Shown in pieces: positions 51,790-60,694 of a stretch of DNA of 64,000 nucleotides. A program made the position numbers and the translations under genes. The stretch's first letter is position 1; the number at the start of each line of letters is the position of its first letter. The DNA is from Paenibacillus sinopodophylli (GTDB lineage: Bacteria; Bacillota; Bacilli; Paenibacillales; Paenibacillaceae): positions 57,833 through 121,832 of the forward strand of contig NZ_VDBO01000014.1 of NCBI RefSeq assembly GCF_005930355.1, given 5' to 3'. The notes under the pieces are model-generated. The model was not told where the DNA came from and did no database searches. It saw only the letters and a program-made list of their open reading frames with translations.

Positions 51790-52080
51790 ATGCAGCTTAA
51801 AAAGCTGAACGATAAAGCAATAGATCAATTATTCGAAGCGGTACTTACATTGAAGTCCGTCGAGGAATGTTATGTGTTTTTTGATGATTTGTGCACGGTC
51901 AATGAAATTCAATCGATGTCGCAGCGTCTTGAAGTAGCGCGCATGCTCGGCAAGGGCAGTACCTACAATGCAATTGAAGCAGAGACGGGCGCAAGCACAG
52001 CAACGATCTCCCGTGTGAAGCGTTGTTTGAACTATGGCAATGATGGGTATAAAATGGCTTTAGAGCGTCTTGGAAGGTAG
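51790..52080 (+). CDS. yerC: TrpR-superfamily regulator YerC
   Basis: 96 residues. The YerC/YecD family, with a TrpR-like helix-turn-helix: FFDDLCTVNEIQSMSQRLEVARML near 30-55 and the recognition region TYNAIEAETGASTATISRVKR near 58-78. DNA-binding protein of unknown target; unlike TrpR there is no evidence that it binds tryptophan. TTAGGAG lies eight bases before the ATG. In B. subtilis it precedes pcrB-pcrA-ligA; here a CbiX gene follows after 11 bases instead. Confidence 0.94.
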   Translation: MQLKKLNDKAIDQLFEAVLTLKSVEECYVFFDDLCTVNEIQSMSQRLEVARMLGKGSTYNAIEAETGASTATISRVKRCLNYGNDGYKMALERLGR

Positions 52081-52091
52081 GTATTCCTTCG

Positions 52092-52874
52092 ATGAAGCTA
52101 GGCATTCTCGTCATTAGTCATGGATCTAGGGAAGAAGCATGGGTGAAGCTGGTCGATGATGCCATTACGCGTGCAGCGGTTGTGCCTAGCTTGTCACATA
52201 TACCTATCGTATCGTCGTTTCTCGAAATTGTTGAGGGACGGCTTATTCAGGATGGCGTGGATGCACTTGAAGCTATGGGTGTAACGGAGCTGTTCGTCTT
52301 GCCGCTATTTCTATCTTCGGGCAGTACACATGTAGATGAAATCGGACAAGCTTTCGGTTTCCCATGGCTTACAGAGCTGGAGGGAGACCTCGGCCAATTC
52401 CGCGTCACAGCGAATGTTACATACGGATTTCCGATTGATGATGATCCAGAAATTGCGGAGCTGCTTGCGGCGAATATTGCGGAGCTGTCGACGGCACCAG
52501 AGAAGGAAGCGCTGCTGCTTATCGGCCACGGCAGCAAGGAGCCGGTATTTCATGAACGCTGGCAAGAAGGGCTGCTGAAGCTGAGTGAACGCTTGCGGGT
52601 GCTTGGAAGCTATAAGCGTGCAGAGTATGCGATGCTGCTGCCCGATCAAGCGGCGGTGAAGCTGGCTGCTATGCAGGCGGCAAATCCTGAGGAAGCGGTC
52701 ATCGTCGTTCCATTATTTCTAAGTCAAGGGTATTTCACCAAGCAGGTGATTCCATCACGGCTTGCGGGATTATCTTATCGCTATAATGGCAAGGCCATGC
52801 TGCCGAGCCGCGCGATTGAGAGCTGGCTTACACGTAAGATGCAGGAAGCTTTACTGCTTCTGAATAAACACTAA
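52092..52874 (+). CDS. Sirohydrochlorin chelatase/CbiX-like protein, two domains
   Basis: 260 residues with two CbiX-type ferrochelatase-fold halves. The first starts LGILVISHGSREEAW and has LFVLPLFLSSGSTHVDEI near 72. The second starts ALLLIGHGSKEPVFHERW near 140 and has VIVVPLFLSQGYFTKQVIP near 205. Histidines of the two HGS motifs and of STHVDE are the likely metal site. It inserts a divalent metal into a tetrapyrrole (siroheme or cobalamin route). No other tetrapyrrole gene is nearby. Eleven bases after yerC, probably co-transcribed. Confidence 0.9.
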   Translation: MKLGILVISHGSREEAWVKLVDDAITRAAVVPSLSHIPIVSSFLEIVEGRLIQDGVDALEAMGVTELFVLPLFLSSGSTHVDEIGQAFGFPWLTELEGDLGQFRVTANVTYGFPIDDDPEIAELLAANIAELSTAPEKEALLLIGHGSKEPVFHERWQEGLLKLSERLRVLGSYKRAEYAMLLPDQAAVKLAAMQAANPEEAVIVVPLFLSQGYFTKQVIPSRLAGLSYRYNGKAMLPSRAIESWLTRKMQEALLLLNKH

Positions 52875-52929
52875 AGTATTATATTAATCATACATGTAGG
52901 ATGACTGGATCGTTAGGAGTGGGGCCGAG

Positions 52930-53844
52930 ATGACAATCAAGCGGGCGAGATTAATCTATAACCCGTCATCGGGAAGAGAAGAAATGAAGAAGCGACTGCC
53001 GGACATTCTTCAGCGGCTTGAGCAGGGCGGCATCGAAACGAGCTGCCACGCGACGATTGGTGAAGGAGATGCAACGCTTGCCGCTGCGGAAGCGACGGAA
53101 CGCGGCTATGACATGATTATTGCTGCGGGCGGCGATGGCACGCTGTATGAAGTGATTAACGGCCTCACTGGCAAGGAAAACAGACCGCCGCTCGGCATAT
53201 TGCCAGTCGGTACGACGAATGATTTCGCAAGGGCGATGGGAATTCCAAAGCATTGGGAGTACGCCGTCGACCTGATCATTCAGCAATACAGCCGACCGAT
53301 TGATGTAGGGAAGGCGAACGAGCGCTATTTTATCAACATAGCTGGTGGCGGCTCCTTAACGGAGCTTACTTATGATGTGCCAAGCAAGCTGAAGACGATG
53401 ATCGGTCAGCTCGCTTATTATATGAAGGGCATGGAGAAGATGACACGCCTGCGCCCAACGGAGCTAACGTTTCAGGCGGCTGGCGTTGGCGAGTTCCATG
53501 ACGAATTCATGATGTTTCTCATCTGCAACAGCAATTCTGTTGGCGGGTTCGAGCGGTTGGCACCGGATTCCAAGCTTGATGATGGTCTGCTCGACGTACT
53601 TCTTATCCGCAAATGCAATTTGCCTGAGTTTATTAAGCTGGTTTCACTTGCGCTGCGCGGGGAGCATCTGAATGATCCACATGTCATTCATTTCCGGACG
53701 GATGAGCTCAAGGTGACGACGCCAGATTATGTGCAGATTAATCTTGACGGTGAGTATGGCGGCGTGCTGCCATGTACGTTCTCGGTACTTCCGTCGCATT
53801 TGCGGATTTTTGCCGACGAGACAGGAGTCTCCACATACCAGTAA
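52930..53844 (+). CDS. dgkB: Diacylglycerol kinase DgkB
   Basis: 304 residues of the soluble DagK/LCB5 kinase family: RLIYNPSSGREE near residue 6, IAAGGDGTLYEVINGL near 66 with the GGDGT nucleotide motif, and LPVGTTNDFARAMGIP near 95. The middle IDVGKANERYFINIAGGGSLTEL segment and the late VQINLDGEYGG fit DgkB. It returns diacylglycerol, released by lipoteichoic acid synthesis, to phosphatidic acid. GGAGTGGGG precedes the ATG. dgkB before rlmCD is the B. subtilis order (yerQ-yefA). Confidence 0.95.
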   Translation: MTIKRARLIYNPSSGREEMKKRLPDILQRLEQGGIETSCHATIGEGDATLAAAEATERGYDMIIAAGGDGTLYEVINGLTGKENRPPLGILPVGTTNDFARAMGIPKHWEYAVDLIIQQYSRPIDVGKANERYFINIAGGGSLTELTYDVPSKLKTMIGQLAYYMKGMEKMTRLRPTELTFQAAGVGEFHDEFMMFLICNSNSVGGFERLAPDSKLDDGLLDVLLIRKCNLPEFIKLVSLALRGEHLNDPHVIHFRTDELKVTTPDYVQINLDGEYGGVLPCTFSVLPSHLRIFADETGVSTYQ

Positions 53845-53927
53845 TCTGGGATGAACAATGGCAGGGCTAGGGAATACGGGGTAGCAATTAGCATGCAACA
53901 GCATTGAAGATAGAGCGGAGAGAGTTT

Positions 53928-55433
53928 ATGAACAAAGGAAGAAGCAGAGGCGGCAAAGGCAGAACGCGTGGCGGATCAGGTACAGCTGCAGCAACGGTTC
54001 CAGTAGATGCGCCTTTTCAAAAAAATGAAGAAGTCACCGTCGATATTATCGGCCTGACGCATGACGGAGAAGGGGTAGGCCGTGCTGACGGCTATACCCT
54101 TTTTATTCAGGGAGCGCTTCCCGGTGAACGGGTTCGCGCCAAGGTGATGAAGCTCAAGAAGCAATATGGCTATGCACGATTGGAAGAGCTGTTGCAAGCA
54201 AGCCCTTCGCGTATTGAGCCGCCATGCGATATTTATAAAGAGTGCGGCGGCTGCCAGCTTCAGCATTTCGATTATCCTGCACAGCTGGCTTGGAAACGGC
54301 AGCATGTGGTGGACAACCTCGTGCGTATCGGGAAGCTTAATGTTGCTGATGAAGGCGTGATTGCGGATGGGGAGCAAACGTCGGGCGGAATTGTTGTGCA
54401 TCCAACAGTAGGGATGGACGAGCCTTGGCACTATCGGAACAAAGCTTCTGTGCCGATTGGCACAAGCAATCGAGATGGGCAGTTGATCGCAGGCTTCTAT
54501 GCTAGGGGCAGCCATCGAATCATCGATATGGATGATTGCTTAATTGAGCATGAGGACAATGATGAGGTTATTCGCGTCGTGAAACGAATTGGCCGTGAGC
54601 TTGGCGCAGCGCCTTATGATGAGGAGTCGGGACGGGGTGTGCTGCGGCATGTGATGGCGCGGACCGGTGTAATCACTGGTGAGATGATGGTCGTGCTGGT
54701 CACGAACGTCAAGAAGCTGCCTGCGGCGGATGAATGGGTCAAACGAATTCGTACGGAGCTGCCAAATGTGAAAAGCATTGTACAGAATGTGAATGAGCGG
54801 AATACGAACGTGATATTCGGTGACGAGACGCGTGTCCTCTGGGGCAGCGAGGTTATCTATGATGAGCTTGATGGCATTCGCTTCGCGATCTCGGCTCGGT
54901 CGTTCTACCAAGTGAACCCGATGCAGACCGTTGCGCTCTATCGGAAAGCGGTGGAGTACGCTGGACTCACGGGTACAGAAACCGTTATTGACGCGTATTG
55001 CGGGATTGGAACAATCTCTTTGTTCCTCGCTCGTCAGGCTGGACGCGTCTATGGCGTGGAGATTGTGCCGGAAGCGATTCAGGATGCGGCTCGGAATGCT
55101 GAATTGAATGGCATTACAAATGCTTCGTTCGAGGCAGGTCCAGCAGAGGTCGTCATTCCGCGCTGGCGCACGGAAGGGATAACGGCGGATGTTATCGTCG
55201 TCGATCCTCCTCGCAAAGGCTGCGATCCGGCATTGCTTGAGACGATCCTGGCGATGAAGCCGGAGCGGGTTGTTTATGTGAGCTGCAACCCTTCTACACT
55301 GGCAAGGGATTTGCGTGTGCTGGAGGACGGCGGGTATAGGACGGTTGAGGTTGTGCCTGTGGATATGTTCCCTTGGACGGTTCATGTGGAGGCGGTGGTA
55401 CTAATGCAACGTGTAGATGTAACCAATGAATAA
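53928..55433 (+). CDS. rlmCD: 23S rRNA (uracil-5-)-methyltransferase RlmCD
   Basis: 501 residues. A Gly/Arg/Lys-rich N-terminal tail (about 1-25) precedes a TRAM domain (about 30-95). The Fe-S cysteines lie in CDIYKECGGCQLQHF near 105. The class I methyltransferase core has VIDAYCGIGTISLFLA near 360, DPPRKGCDPALLE near 435 and the catalytic cysteine in VYVSCNPSTLARDL. Methylates U747 and U1939 (E. coli numbering) in Bacillus. Start set at the ATG after GGAGAGAG. It is the last backbone gene before the AT-rich region. Confidence 0.95.
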   Translation: MNKGRSRGGKGRTRGGSGTAAATVPVDAPFQKNEEVTVDIIGLTHDGEGVGRADGYTLFIQGALPGERVRAKVMKLKKQYGYARLEELLQASPSRIEPPCDIYKECGGCQLQHFDYPAQLAWKRQHVVDNLVRIGKLNVADEGVIADGEQTSGGIVVHPTVGMDEPWHYRNKASVPIGTSNRDGQLIAGFYARGSHRIIDMDDCLIEHEDNDEVIRVVKRIGRELGAAPYDEESGRGVLRHVMARTGVITGEMMVVLVTNVKKLPAADEWVKRIRTELPNVKSIVQNVNERNTNVIFGDETRVLWGSEVIYDELDGIRFAISARSFYQVNPMQTVALYRKAVEYAGLTGTETVIDAYCGIGTISLFLARQAGRVYGVEIVPEAIQDAARNAELNGITNASFEAGPAEVVIPRWRTEGITADVIVVDPPRKGCDPALLETILAMKPERVVYVSCNPSTLARDLRVLEDGGYRTVEVVPVDMFPWTVHVEAVVLMQRVDVTNE

Positions 55434-56039
55434 TCCCATGCTATAACTAATAAACTCCTGAAAAAACGGAATAAGCTTGATACAATGGGTAAGTGCATGA
55501 TGGGGCGTTTATTAACAAGGTTCATTTATTGAAAACAGTAGAAATTTAGAATTGGGCGAAAAGGCTTGATTTTTACGTTTTTTTTAACAAAAGTAACTTA
55601 AAAAACTTAATAACGATAACTTTTCTTGTTAAAAATGCGATTGACTTACTGTTCTTGGAAATAGGTCAATCGCATTTTTTCGTATTAGGGTTGAGGATAC
55701 ATGACTAATGAGTTCATGGGTTGCTCAGCTCATGTAATCCTCTCGATATAAGAATTTATAAGAAAATCTACCAGACTTAAATTTACATCAAAATTCTTTC
55801 TATGCTAATGTCTGCTGAATTCCACTATGATCTTATTAGGAGAATTAACTCGTTATATTTGTTAAAATGTTACAATAATTACATTGAAATATAGTAATGA
55901 ATATGTTAATGTTCTAGTGTTTGCATCAGTATTCTCTCAGAAGGCTGGCTGTCCAAAGTCATCTTCTGCTTAAACAAATCTGGGAGTAAATCTTAAGGTC
56001 AATTGTTGATAGAACAGACCTAAACAAAGGATGAAATTA
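55434..56039. other. AT-rich gap after rlmCD
   Basis: About 600 bases without a gene. It holds the terminator at 55631-55684. A stray arm of the repeat module (ATATAAGAATTTATAAG, about 55747-55763) resembles the 5' half of hairpin 1 of copy C. The rest is AT-rich sequence that must contain the promoter of the following cluster; no certain promoter is assigned. Base composition changes here. Confidence 0.5.
55631..55684 (+). terminator. Terminator after rlmCD
   Basis: AAAAATGCGATTGAC (55631-55645) pairs perfectly with GTCAATCGCATTTTT (55665-55679), followed by T. It is about 200 bases past the rlmCD stop and flanked by A and T runs on both sides. Confidence 0.9.
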
Positions 56040-56528
56040 ATGAAAAAAATTGTGTTTGCCGGAAGCTTTGATCCTGCGCATAAAGGTCACTTAAACACTT
56101 ATTTGCTTGCAAAAGAAAAGTATAATCAAGAAATAACTATTTGCATTAATCGCAGTCCATTAAAGAAAAGTTCAAGATTCAGTGTTGAGGAACGATTCCT
56201 GATTGCTCAATCTATTTTTAAGACAAACAAAATCCTAGTATTGATTGATGTATCTGATATGATTAACTTAATTAAGGAGTCTGATATAATAATCCAAGGG
56301 TATCACGAAATATCTGAAATAGATAGATTACGTCAATATTATAAACAGTTCGATTGCGAAGAACTGTTCGATAAGAATGACTTCTTGAAAATTCAAGACG
56401 ACTTTGCAGATGTTACATCCACAAATATTGTTAGCAATTTCTTTAACAACGAACAATTTGCAAGAGATAACCTATCACCTTTAGGCTTTGAGATATTAAA
56501 GGGAAAATTAATGAGTGAGGCTTTATGA
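56040..56528 (+). CDS. CoaD-like nucleotidyltransferase (HIGH superfamily)
   Basis: 162 residues. VFAGSFDPAHKGHLNTY near residue 5 carries the nucleotidyltransferase HxGH motif, SRFSVEERFLIAQ near 45 corresponds to the CoaD region after strand 2, and DVTSTNIVSNFF near 130 corresponds to the late TSTxI/SSSxI motif. The CoaD-type RGLR segment is replaced by IIQGYHEISEID, so it is unlikely to be the housekeeping phosphopantetheine adenylyltransferase; a specialised cytidylyl- or adenylyltransferase is inferred. AAAGGA suits this ATG better than the one nine bases upstream. Overlaps the next gene by four bases. Confidence 0.8.
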   Translation: MKKIVFAGSFDPAHKGHLNTYLLAKEKYNQEITICINRSPLKKSSRFSVEERFLIAQSIFKTNKILVLIDVSDMINLIKESDIIIQGYHEISEIDRLRQYYKQFDCEELFDKNDFLKIQDDFADVTSTNIVSNFFNNEQFARDNLSPLGFEILKGKLMSEAL

Positions 56529-57193
56529 TGATAATTTTGAAGGAATTATTTTCAATGCTGTACTGGATTGGCATCCCAATACTTTTGAACCCTGTTACGA
56601 AGAGAAATCGTGAATTCGGAAGAAAACTTACACATATTTTCGTGCATTCTTGGTGGTTTCTGTCACTAATCCTATTTGATAATTTTTGGTACGCTGTTGC
56701 TATTCCTGCATTTTATGTAATTGTCGGAACTATTTTTGCCTTAATGAAAGAACCGCCGTCTTTTCTTTCTGATGTTGAAAGAGGGAACGAGGTTGGGTTG
56801 TTCAAATTTTCATACATTGCGTCTCCTTTAAGTATTGTTGTTGTCATTTTTTTTCAGTATTTTATATTCAAGAATGAATATTTAGCTGGATTTGCGGTTT
56901 TGGCATTGTCTTTCGGTGATGCAGCTGCCGCACTAGTCGGGAGCAAGTTTAAATTTGGCGAATATCGTATCGGAAAACATGTAAAAACTCTTGCTGGTTC
57001 TTTATCTATGTTCATTACAACATTTCTATTGTGTATTTTATATTCGTACATTATTGGGTTTTCTTTGGACATAATGGTTTTTTGCATAATTATAAGTATT
57101 ATTGCCACAGTAACTGAAGCAGTTTCTGTAAGAGGACTTGATAACATTACAATTCCCACGGTTTGCTGTGCATTTACTTGGATATTGTGCTAA
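56525..57193 (+). CDS. Phytol/dolichol-kinase-like membrane protein (VTE5/SEC59 type)
   Basis: 222 residues with about six or seven membrane helices. REFGRKLTHIFVH near 28, LSFGDAAAALVGSKFKFGEYRIGK near 130, KTLAGSLSMF near 157 and TEAVSVRGLDNITIPT near 198 match the CTP-dependent polyprenol kinase family (phytol, farnesol, dolichol kinases). Coupled by ATGA overlap to the nucleotidyltransferase, suggesting that a lipid alcohol is phosphorylated and possibly then nucleotidylated. That pairing is inference. AT-rich codon use, unlike the backbone genes. A 186-base gap follows. Confidence 0.78.
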   Translation: MMIILKELFSMLYWIGIPILLNPVTKRNREFGRKLTHIFVHSWWFLSLILFDNFWYAVAIPAFYVIVGTIFALMKEPPSFLSDVERGNEVGLFKFSYIASPLSIVVVIFFQYFIFKNEYLAGFAVLALSFGDAAAALVGSKFKFGEYRIGKHVKTLAGSLSMFITTFLLCILYSYIIGFSLDIMVFCIIISIIATVTEAVSVRGLDNITIPTVCCAFTWILC

Positions 57194-57379
57194 TAAACGT
57201 GCAAGAGTTATAGAATGAAGATAGGTTATATAACCTATGGATAGAATTTACTGAAAAAAGTGTCTAATATAAAACTGTAAAATGTGGTCTGAAATTGCTG
57301 ATACCGAACTAGAATTAAACACTCCTGATACAAACCAATATGCTCTAAATAAAATTATAGAATTAGAGAGGAAATTGTT

Positions 57380-58771
57380 ATGATATTCAGCAAGATTATT
57401 AAAATACCTGTTATAGGTTGGATAATGTCTATGTGTTTAAACTTATATAGACTACCTAGGATTATGACTGAAATGGAAATTAAACTATCTAACATAATGG
57501 AAACCAATGAAAAGATTTATTTGAAAAAGTTGGATTCATTACATAGTACGATTATGACTGAAATGGAAATTAAACTCTCCAACATAATGGAAACCAGCGA
57601 ACAGATTTATTTCAAAAAAATGGATTATCTACAGAGTATCGTTGAATTAAGTAGGGCTGAAATATTAGATGAAAATAAACGCAAGATCGATAACTCTATA
57701 TCTCATTTAAAAAAATCCTTTTTGCGTGATTTGGAAACTATCAATATTAAACAACACAACCTGAAGCCGATTTTAGGATCCGAATCAACGCAATCAAATC
57801 TTATATCGTCGATAAATAATAAGGATGAGGAGTATGATTCTTATAACATATTACCTATAGAAGCCTTGTATGCACTAGTAGAGGACAAGACAGCAGTGAT
57901 AGGCCACTATTCTAATATATTTAATAATTATGCAAACATAAATAATCTTCCTGAAGTGAAAGCTGTTAAACCTAATATTACAACACTTATAGAAGATGTG
58001 ACCGGTGTAGATAATATCATAATTTCGAACATAAATTTATCTTCACTTATCCTATTGAGCCAGGAACTTTTATTTGAGATGGGCCAAAAAATAAAAGGAA
58101 ACTTATACCTTCCTGTCAGAACCTCGAAAGACCCGATTTGCGTTGTTTGGGAGGAGGGCTTTTCTATTTCTGAAAAACATGATGAAACTTATTTTAGATG
58201 GGCAGAAGGAGATAGTAAAAAGGCATTAATTAAGCTTTACAATACTAATCTATTCTCTGTAGAAGCAGAAATCAACTTTACTTCTTATGCATTGTGTGGA
58301 AAAGGATATTTGTATATACGCGGTTCCTTCGATCAGCAGTGTTATGACTTATCAAATCCAACAAATATAAACATAAAATTTATAGTACATCCTGGCGAAA
58401 ACTCAATTTTCTTTGATTTTCATGGTGATATTGTAATTCCAGGAGTTGACAAAAGAAAACTTTCCTTTAATATATCAAATCTCAATTGCAGGGTTCAAGG
58501 AAATGAAATTTCTCAAACTGCGCTGAATTGCACATATCCAGTTTATCTGAATGACGATTATATCAGAAAAACTCTTCATAAAAGTGGATTTTATGAAGTT
58601 AGTGCCAAAGTTTATAGAAATCATGGGTTTTTCTCTAAAGATCTTCCTATTTCAAAATATCTTTATCCCGATGGATATCAGATACAAGGTCAAGTGTCAG
58701 ATTATTACGAATCTAATGACGAAATCACACTGTACAGGGCATATCGCTTGGAAAACAAAAGGGAGGATTGA
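57380..58771 (+). CDS. Coiled-coil protein with C-terminal beta-rich domain, unrecognised
   Basis: 463 residues. An N-terminal hydrophobic segment (about 3-22) is followed by a helical coiled-coil region (25-130) containing two consecutive near-identical 30-residue units, each IMTEMEIKLSNIMET then an IYxKK block. A middle region (150-240) precedes a C-terminal half that looks like a beta-sandwich (from FRWAEGDSKKALIKLYN, through YLYIRGSFDQQCYDL). Such domains accompany glycan-assembly proteins, but I cannot name a family. AGAGGA lies seven bases before the ATG. One base separates it from the next gene. Confidence 0.75.
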   Translation: MIFSKIIKIPVIGWIMSMCLNLYRLPRIMTEMEIKLSNIMETNEKIYLKKLDSLHSTIMTEMEIKLSNIMETSEQIYFKKMDYLQSIVELSRAEILDENKRKIDNSISHLKKSFLRDLETINIKQHNLKPILGSESTQSNLISSINNKDEEYDSYNILPIEALYALVEDKTAVIGHYSNIFNNYANINNLPEVKAVKPNITTLIEDVTGVDNIIISNINLSSLILLSQELLFEMGQKIKGNLYLPVRTSKDPICVVWEEGFSISEKHDETYFRWAEGDSKKALIKLYNTNLFSVEAEINFTSYALCGKGYLYIRGSFDQQCYDLSNPTNINIKFIVHPGENSIFFDFHGDIVIPGVDKRKLSFNISNLNCRVQGNEISQTALNCTYPVYLNDDYIRKTLHKSGFYEVSAKVYRNHGFFSKDLPISKYLYPDGYQIQGQVSDYYESNDEITLYRAYRLENKRED

Positions 58772-58772
58772 T

Positions 58773-59708
58773 ATGAACAAAACGTATATATTTTTTGGTA
58801 TTTCAAGTGAATATGTGTTGAATCCCTTATATAGATATATGAAAGATAAGGGGTATTCCTGTGTGGAAATAACTAACAACACCAGCAAAAATATTAGAGA
58901 AGATATGCTTAGATTTAAAAATGATAATGTAGTTCTTATAACATCCGCGCATGTTTTTTTAGATTACGATTACTATAAAAGGGTGTATGATTACAGCATT
59001 AATGGGCTGACAACAGTCCTTGAGGCTATTGATATTTTGAAACCAGTTAAAACTGTACATTATCCGCATGACCTTGCAACTCTTATGCATAATAACGATT
59101 TACCGTGGCTTAAATCTATTTTTGAATTAATTTTATTTCCTTTAGACGGCTATGCTCATCTTTCATGCGAAGGAAGAGATGTCTATAATGTGGGTTGGAT
59201 AAAAAAGGTCAAAAATATAGGTGATGGGAATAAAAACATTGTTTATCATGGACTTTCGGATTTTGGGTACTATAAAGATGTTAATTTTGCCTTGAAAACC
59301 TTTTCTCCAGTCTGGAATGAAGGAGCAATTGTTAAACTTCCTGATATTGGTGATTATATGGAATATGTATCAAATCTTAAAGCAAGCCATGTGAATTTAA
59401 CTAATTCAGAAAGAAACATTTTTGAGTTAATTGATCATGGAGAAATAATGATTACAAATGGTCTAACATCAGTAAATATTGAATCATCGTTATCAGGAAG
59501 ATTCACTATAAATATGCTAGACGGTTGTTTTGCTGAATCCGAACACAGAAGACACTTTGAAGGTCTGCCGAACCTGAAAATGTTATCAATCAGTGACACT
59601 GCGTTACTATTGAAGGATTATAGAAAAGGAAATTTTGTTCCTAAAAAAGGAGAAAATCTTTTAAAATCTTTTGACTTCGAAATGGCTACAAAGCTTATTA
59701 CAAAATAA
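58773..59708 (+). CDS. GT-B-like protein, possibly a surface-polymer transferase
   Basis: 311 residues. GGGAGG lies six bases before the ATG; the frame open upstream lies inside the previous gene. A Rossmann-like N-terminal half (IFFGISSEYVLNPLYRYMKDKG; a VKTVHYPHDLATLM segment near 100) is followed by a second lobe in which MITNGLTSVNIESSLSG near 230 resembles the donor-site loop (D-x-SS-x-x-x-E/D-x-x) of CDP-glycerol glycerophosphotransferases and other GT-B enzymes. No membrane helix. Likely acts in assembling a cell-surface glycopolymer with the three genes before it; the assignment is tentative. Confidence 0.6.
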   Translation: MNKTYIFFGISSEYVLNPLYRYMKDKGYSCVEITNNTSKNIREDMLRFKNDNVVLITSAHVFLDYDYYKRVYDYSINGLTTVLEAIDILKPVKTVHYPHDLATLMHNNDLPWLKSIFELILFPLDGYAHLSCEGRDVYNVGWIKKVKNIGDGNKNIVYHGLSDFGYYKDVNFALKTFSPVWNEGAIVKLPDIGDYMEYVSNLKASHVNLTNSERNIFELIDHGEIMITNGLTSVNIESSLSGRFTINMLDGCFAESEHRRHFEGLPNLKMLSISDTALLLKDYRKGNFVPKKGENLLKSFDFEMATKLITK

Positions 59709-59741
59709 AAAAATTATTTTAGAGATTAATTGGATGTGCAA

Positions 59742-59935
59742 AATAGAGAAGTATCTGATGATAAGCTTAAACTGATTTCTGTCAGGGAGCAGGAAATAGT
59801 ACCACTCATTATTGAAGGATTGCCGAGCGTCTGTTTGTAAGTGAAGTTACAATTAAGAAACATCGTAACATTATATCTTAAAAGCTAGGAATTAAAATCC
59901 AGGCTACACTGGTAAGGGCAATGTTAGATAATGCT
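59742..59935 (+). pseudogene. Decayed LuxR-type HTH fragment
   Basis: In one frame LISVREQEIVPLIIEG is the start of a NarL/LuxR HTH. After a small deletion that shifts the frame, ERLFVSEVTIKKHRNII continues, then an in-frame TAA, then KLGIKIQATLVRAMLDNA. The expected NKEIA core of helix 2 is missing. The receiver domain is absent. A remnant of a response regulator. Confidence 0.75.
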
Positions 59936-60600
59936 CTACCCACTCCGAAATGACTGGGAAGGTAGCGAGATACGAGATTCAGTTGGCTGAGTGGCGCAGA
60001 TAGCAATAGCATCAAGGGGATTGGCATCCCAAAAATTGATATTATAATGTTGACTCTACCTACTCCACACATGTGAAGTAGGTTGTGTCACTCGTGAGAA
60101 AGTTGTAACCAACAATAAACCCGTTCAAAAAATCGTATAAAGAAGTGATTAAATGGGGGGAAGGGACGAATGGAGAACGGGGCAAACCCAGATCCATCAA
60201 GCCTTTCCCCTGTTTTTCTGTCCAGTCTTTATTAAGGCAACGGTGGAATGCGGGTTTGAGGGCTGTTTTTTAGCAAGGGCTTATTAATACTGAACAAAAG
60301 ATCTACTTATAGGTAAAGGCGATGAGAATACTCATTGTCTTCTAAACTAAACTTTAAAGCTATAGGTGATCCTCACATTTCCAGATTCTTTGACCTAGAA
60401 TTGCTTACTCTAAGGGTTAACATAGACCTGATTCGTAACGACATAGAAGTTGAAATTCAGCTGGATTCTCTTATTTGGGAATCCTTTTTTTTTGGAGAGG
60501 GACTACTTTTCAGTACAACGAAATAGTTGAAGTGGCTGATATCGCAAAATAATGTATGTTCCCAAACTCGTAGATACACAGCACAGAAGACTCGGAACAT
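59936..60600. other. Gap between the pseudogene and the IS element
   Basis: About 665 bases with no supported gene. It has a short hairpin CCTACT/AAGTAGG (about 60058-60080) and a terminator-like hairpin GGGGAAGG/CCTTTCCCC (about 60156-60210) followed by TGTTTTT. A 63-codon TTG frame at 60335 has no ribosome site and is not called. Confidence 0.45.
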
Positions 60601-60694
60601 TGTAAATGCTAATCTAAACATGTACAGAAATGCTTGAATAAAAATGTACAACATGGATGAGATGAACCATACTGGTCTCAAGGGAGAGATGAGT

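Noticed and set aside
60335..60526. 63-codon frame before the IS element
   Set aside because: TTG start without ribosome site in a decayed region; no family resemblance.
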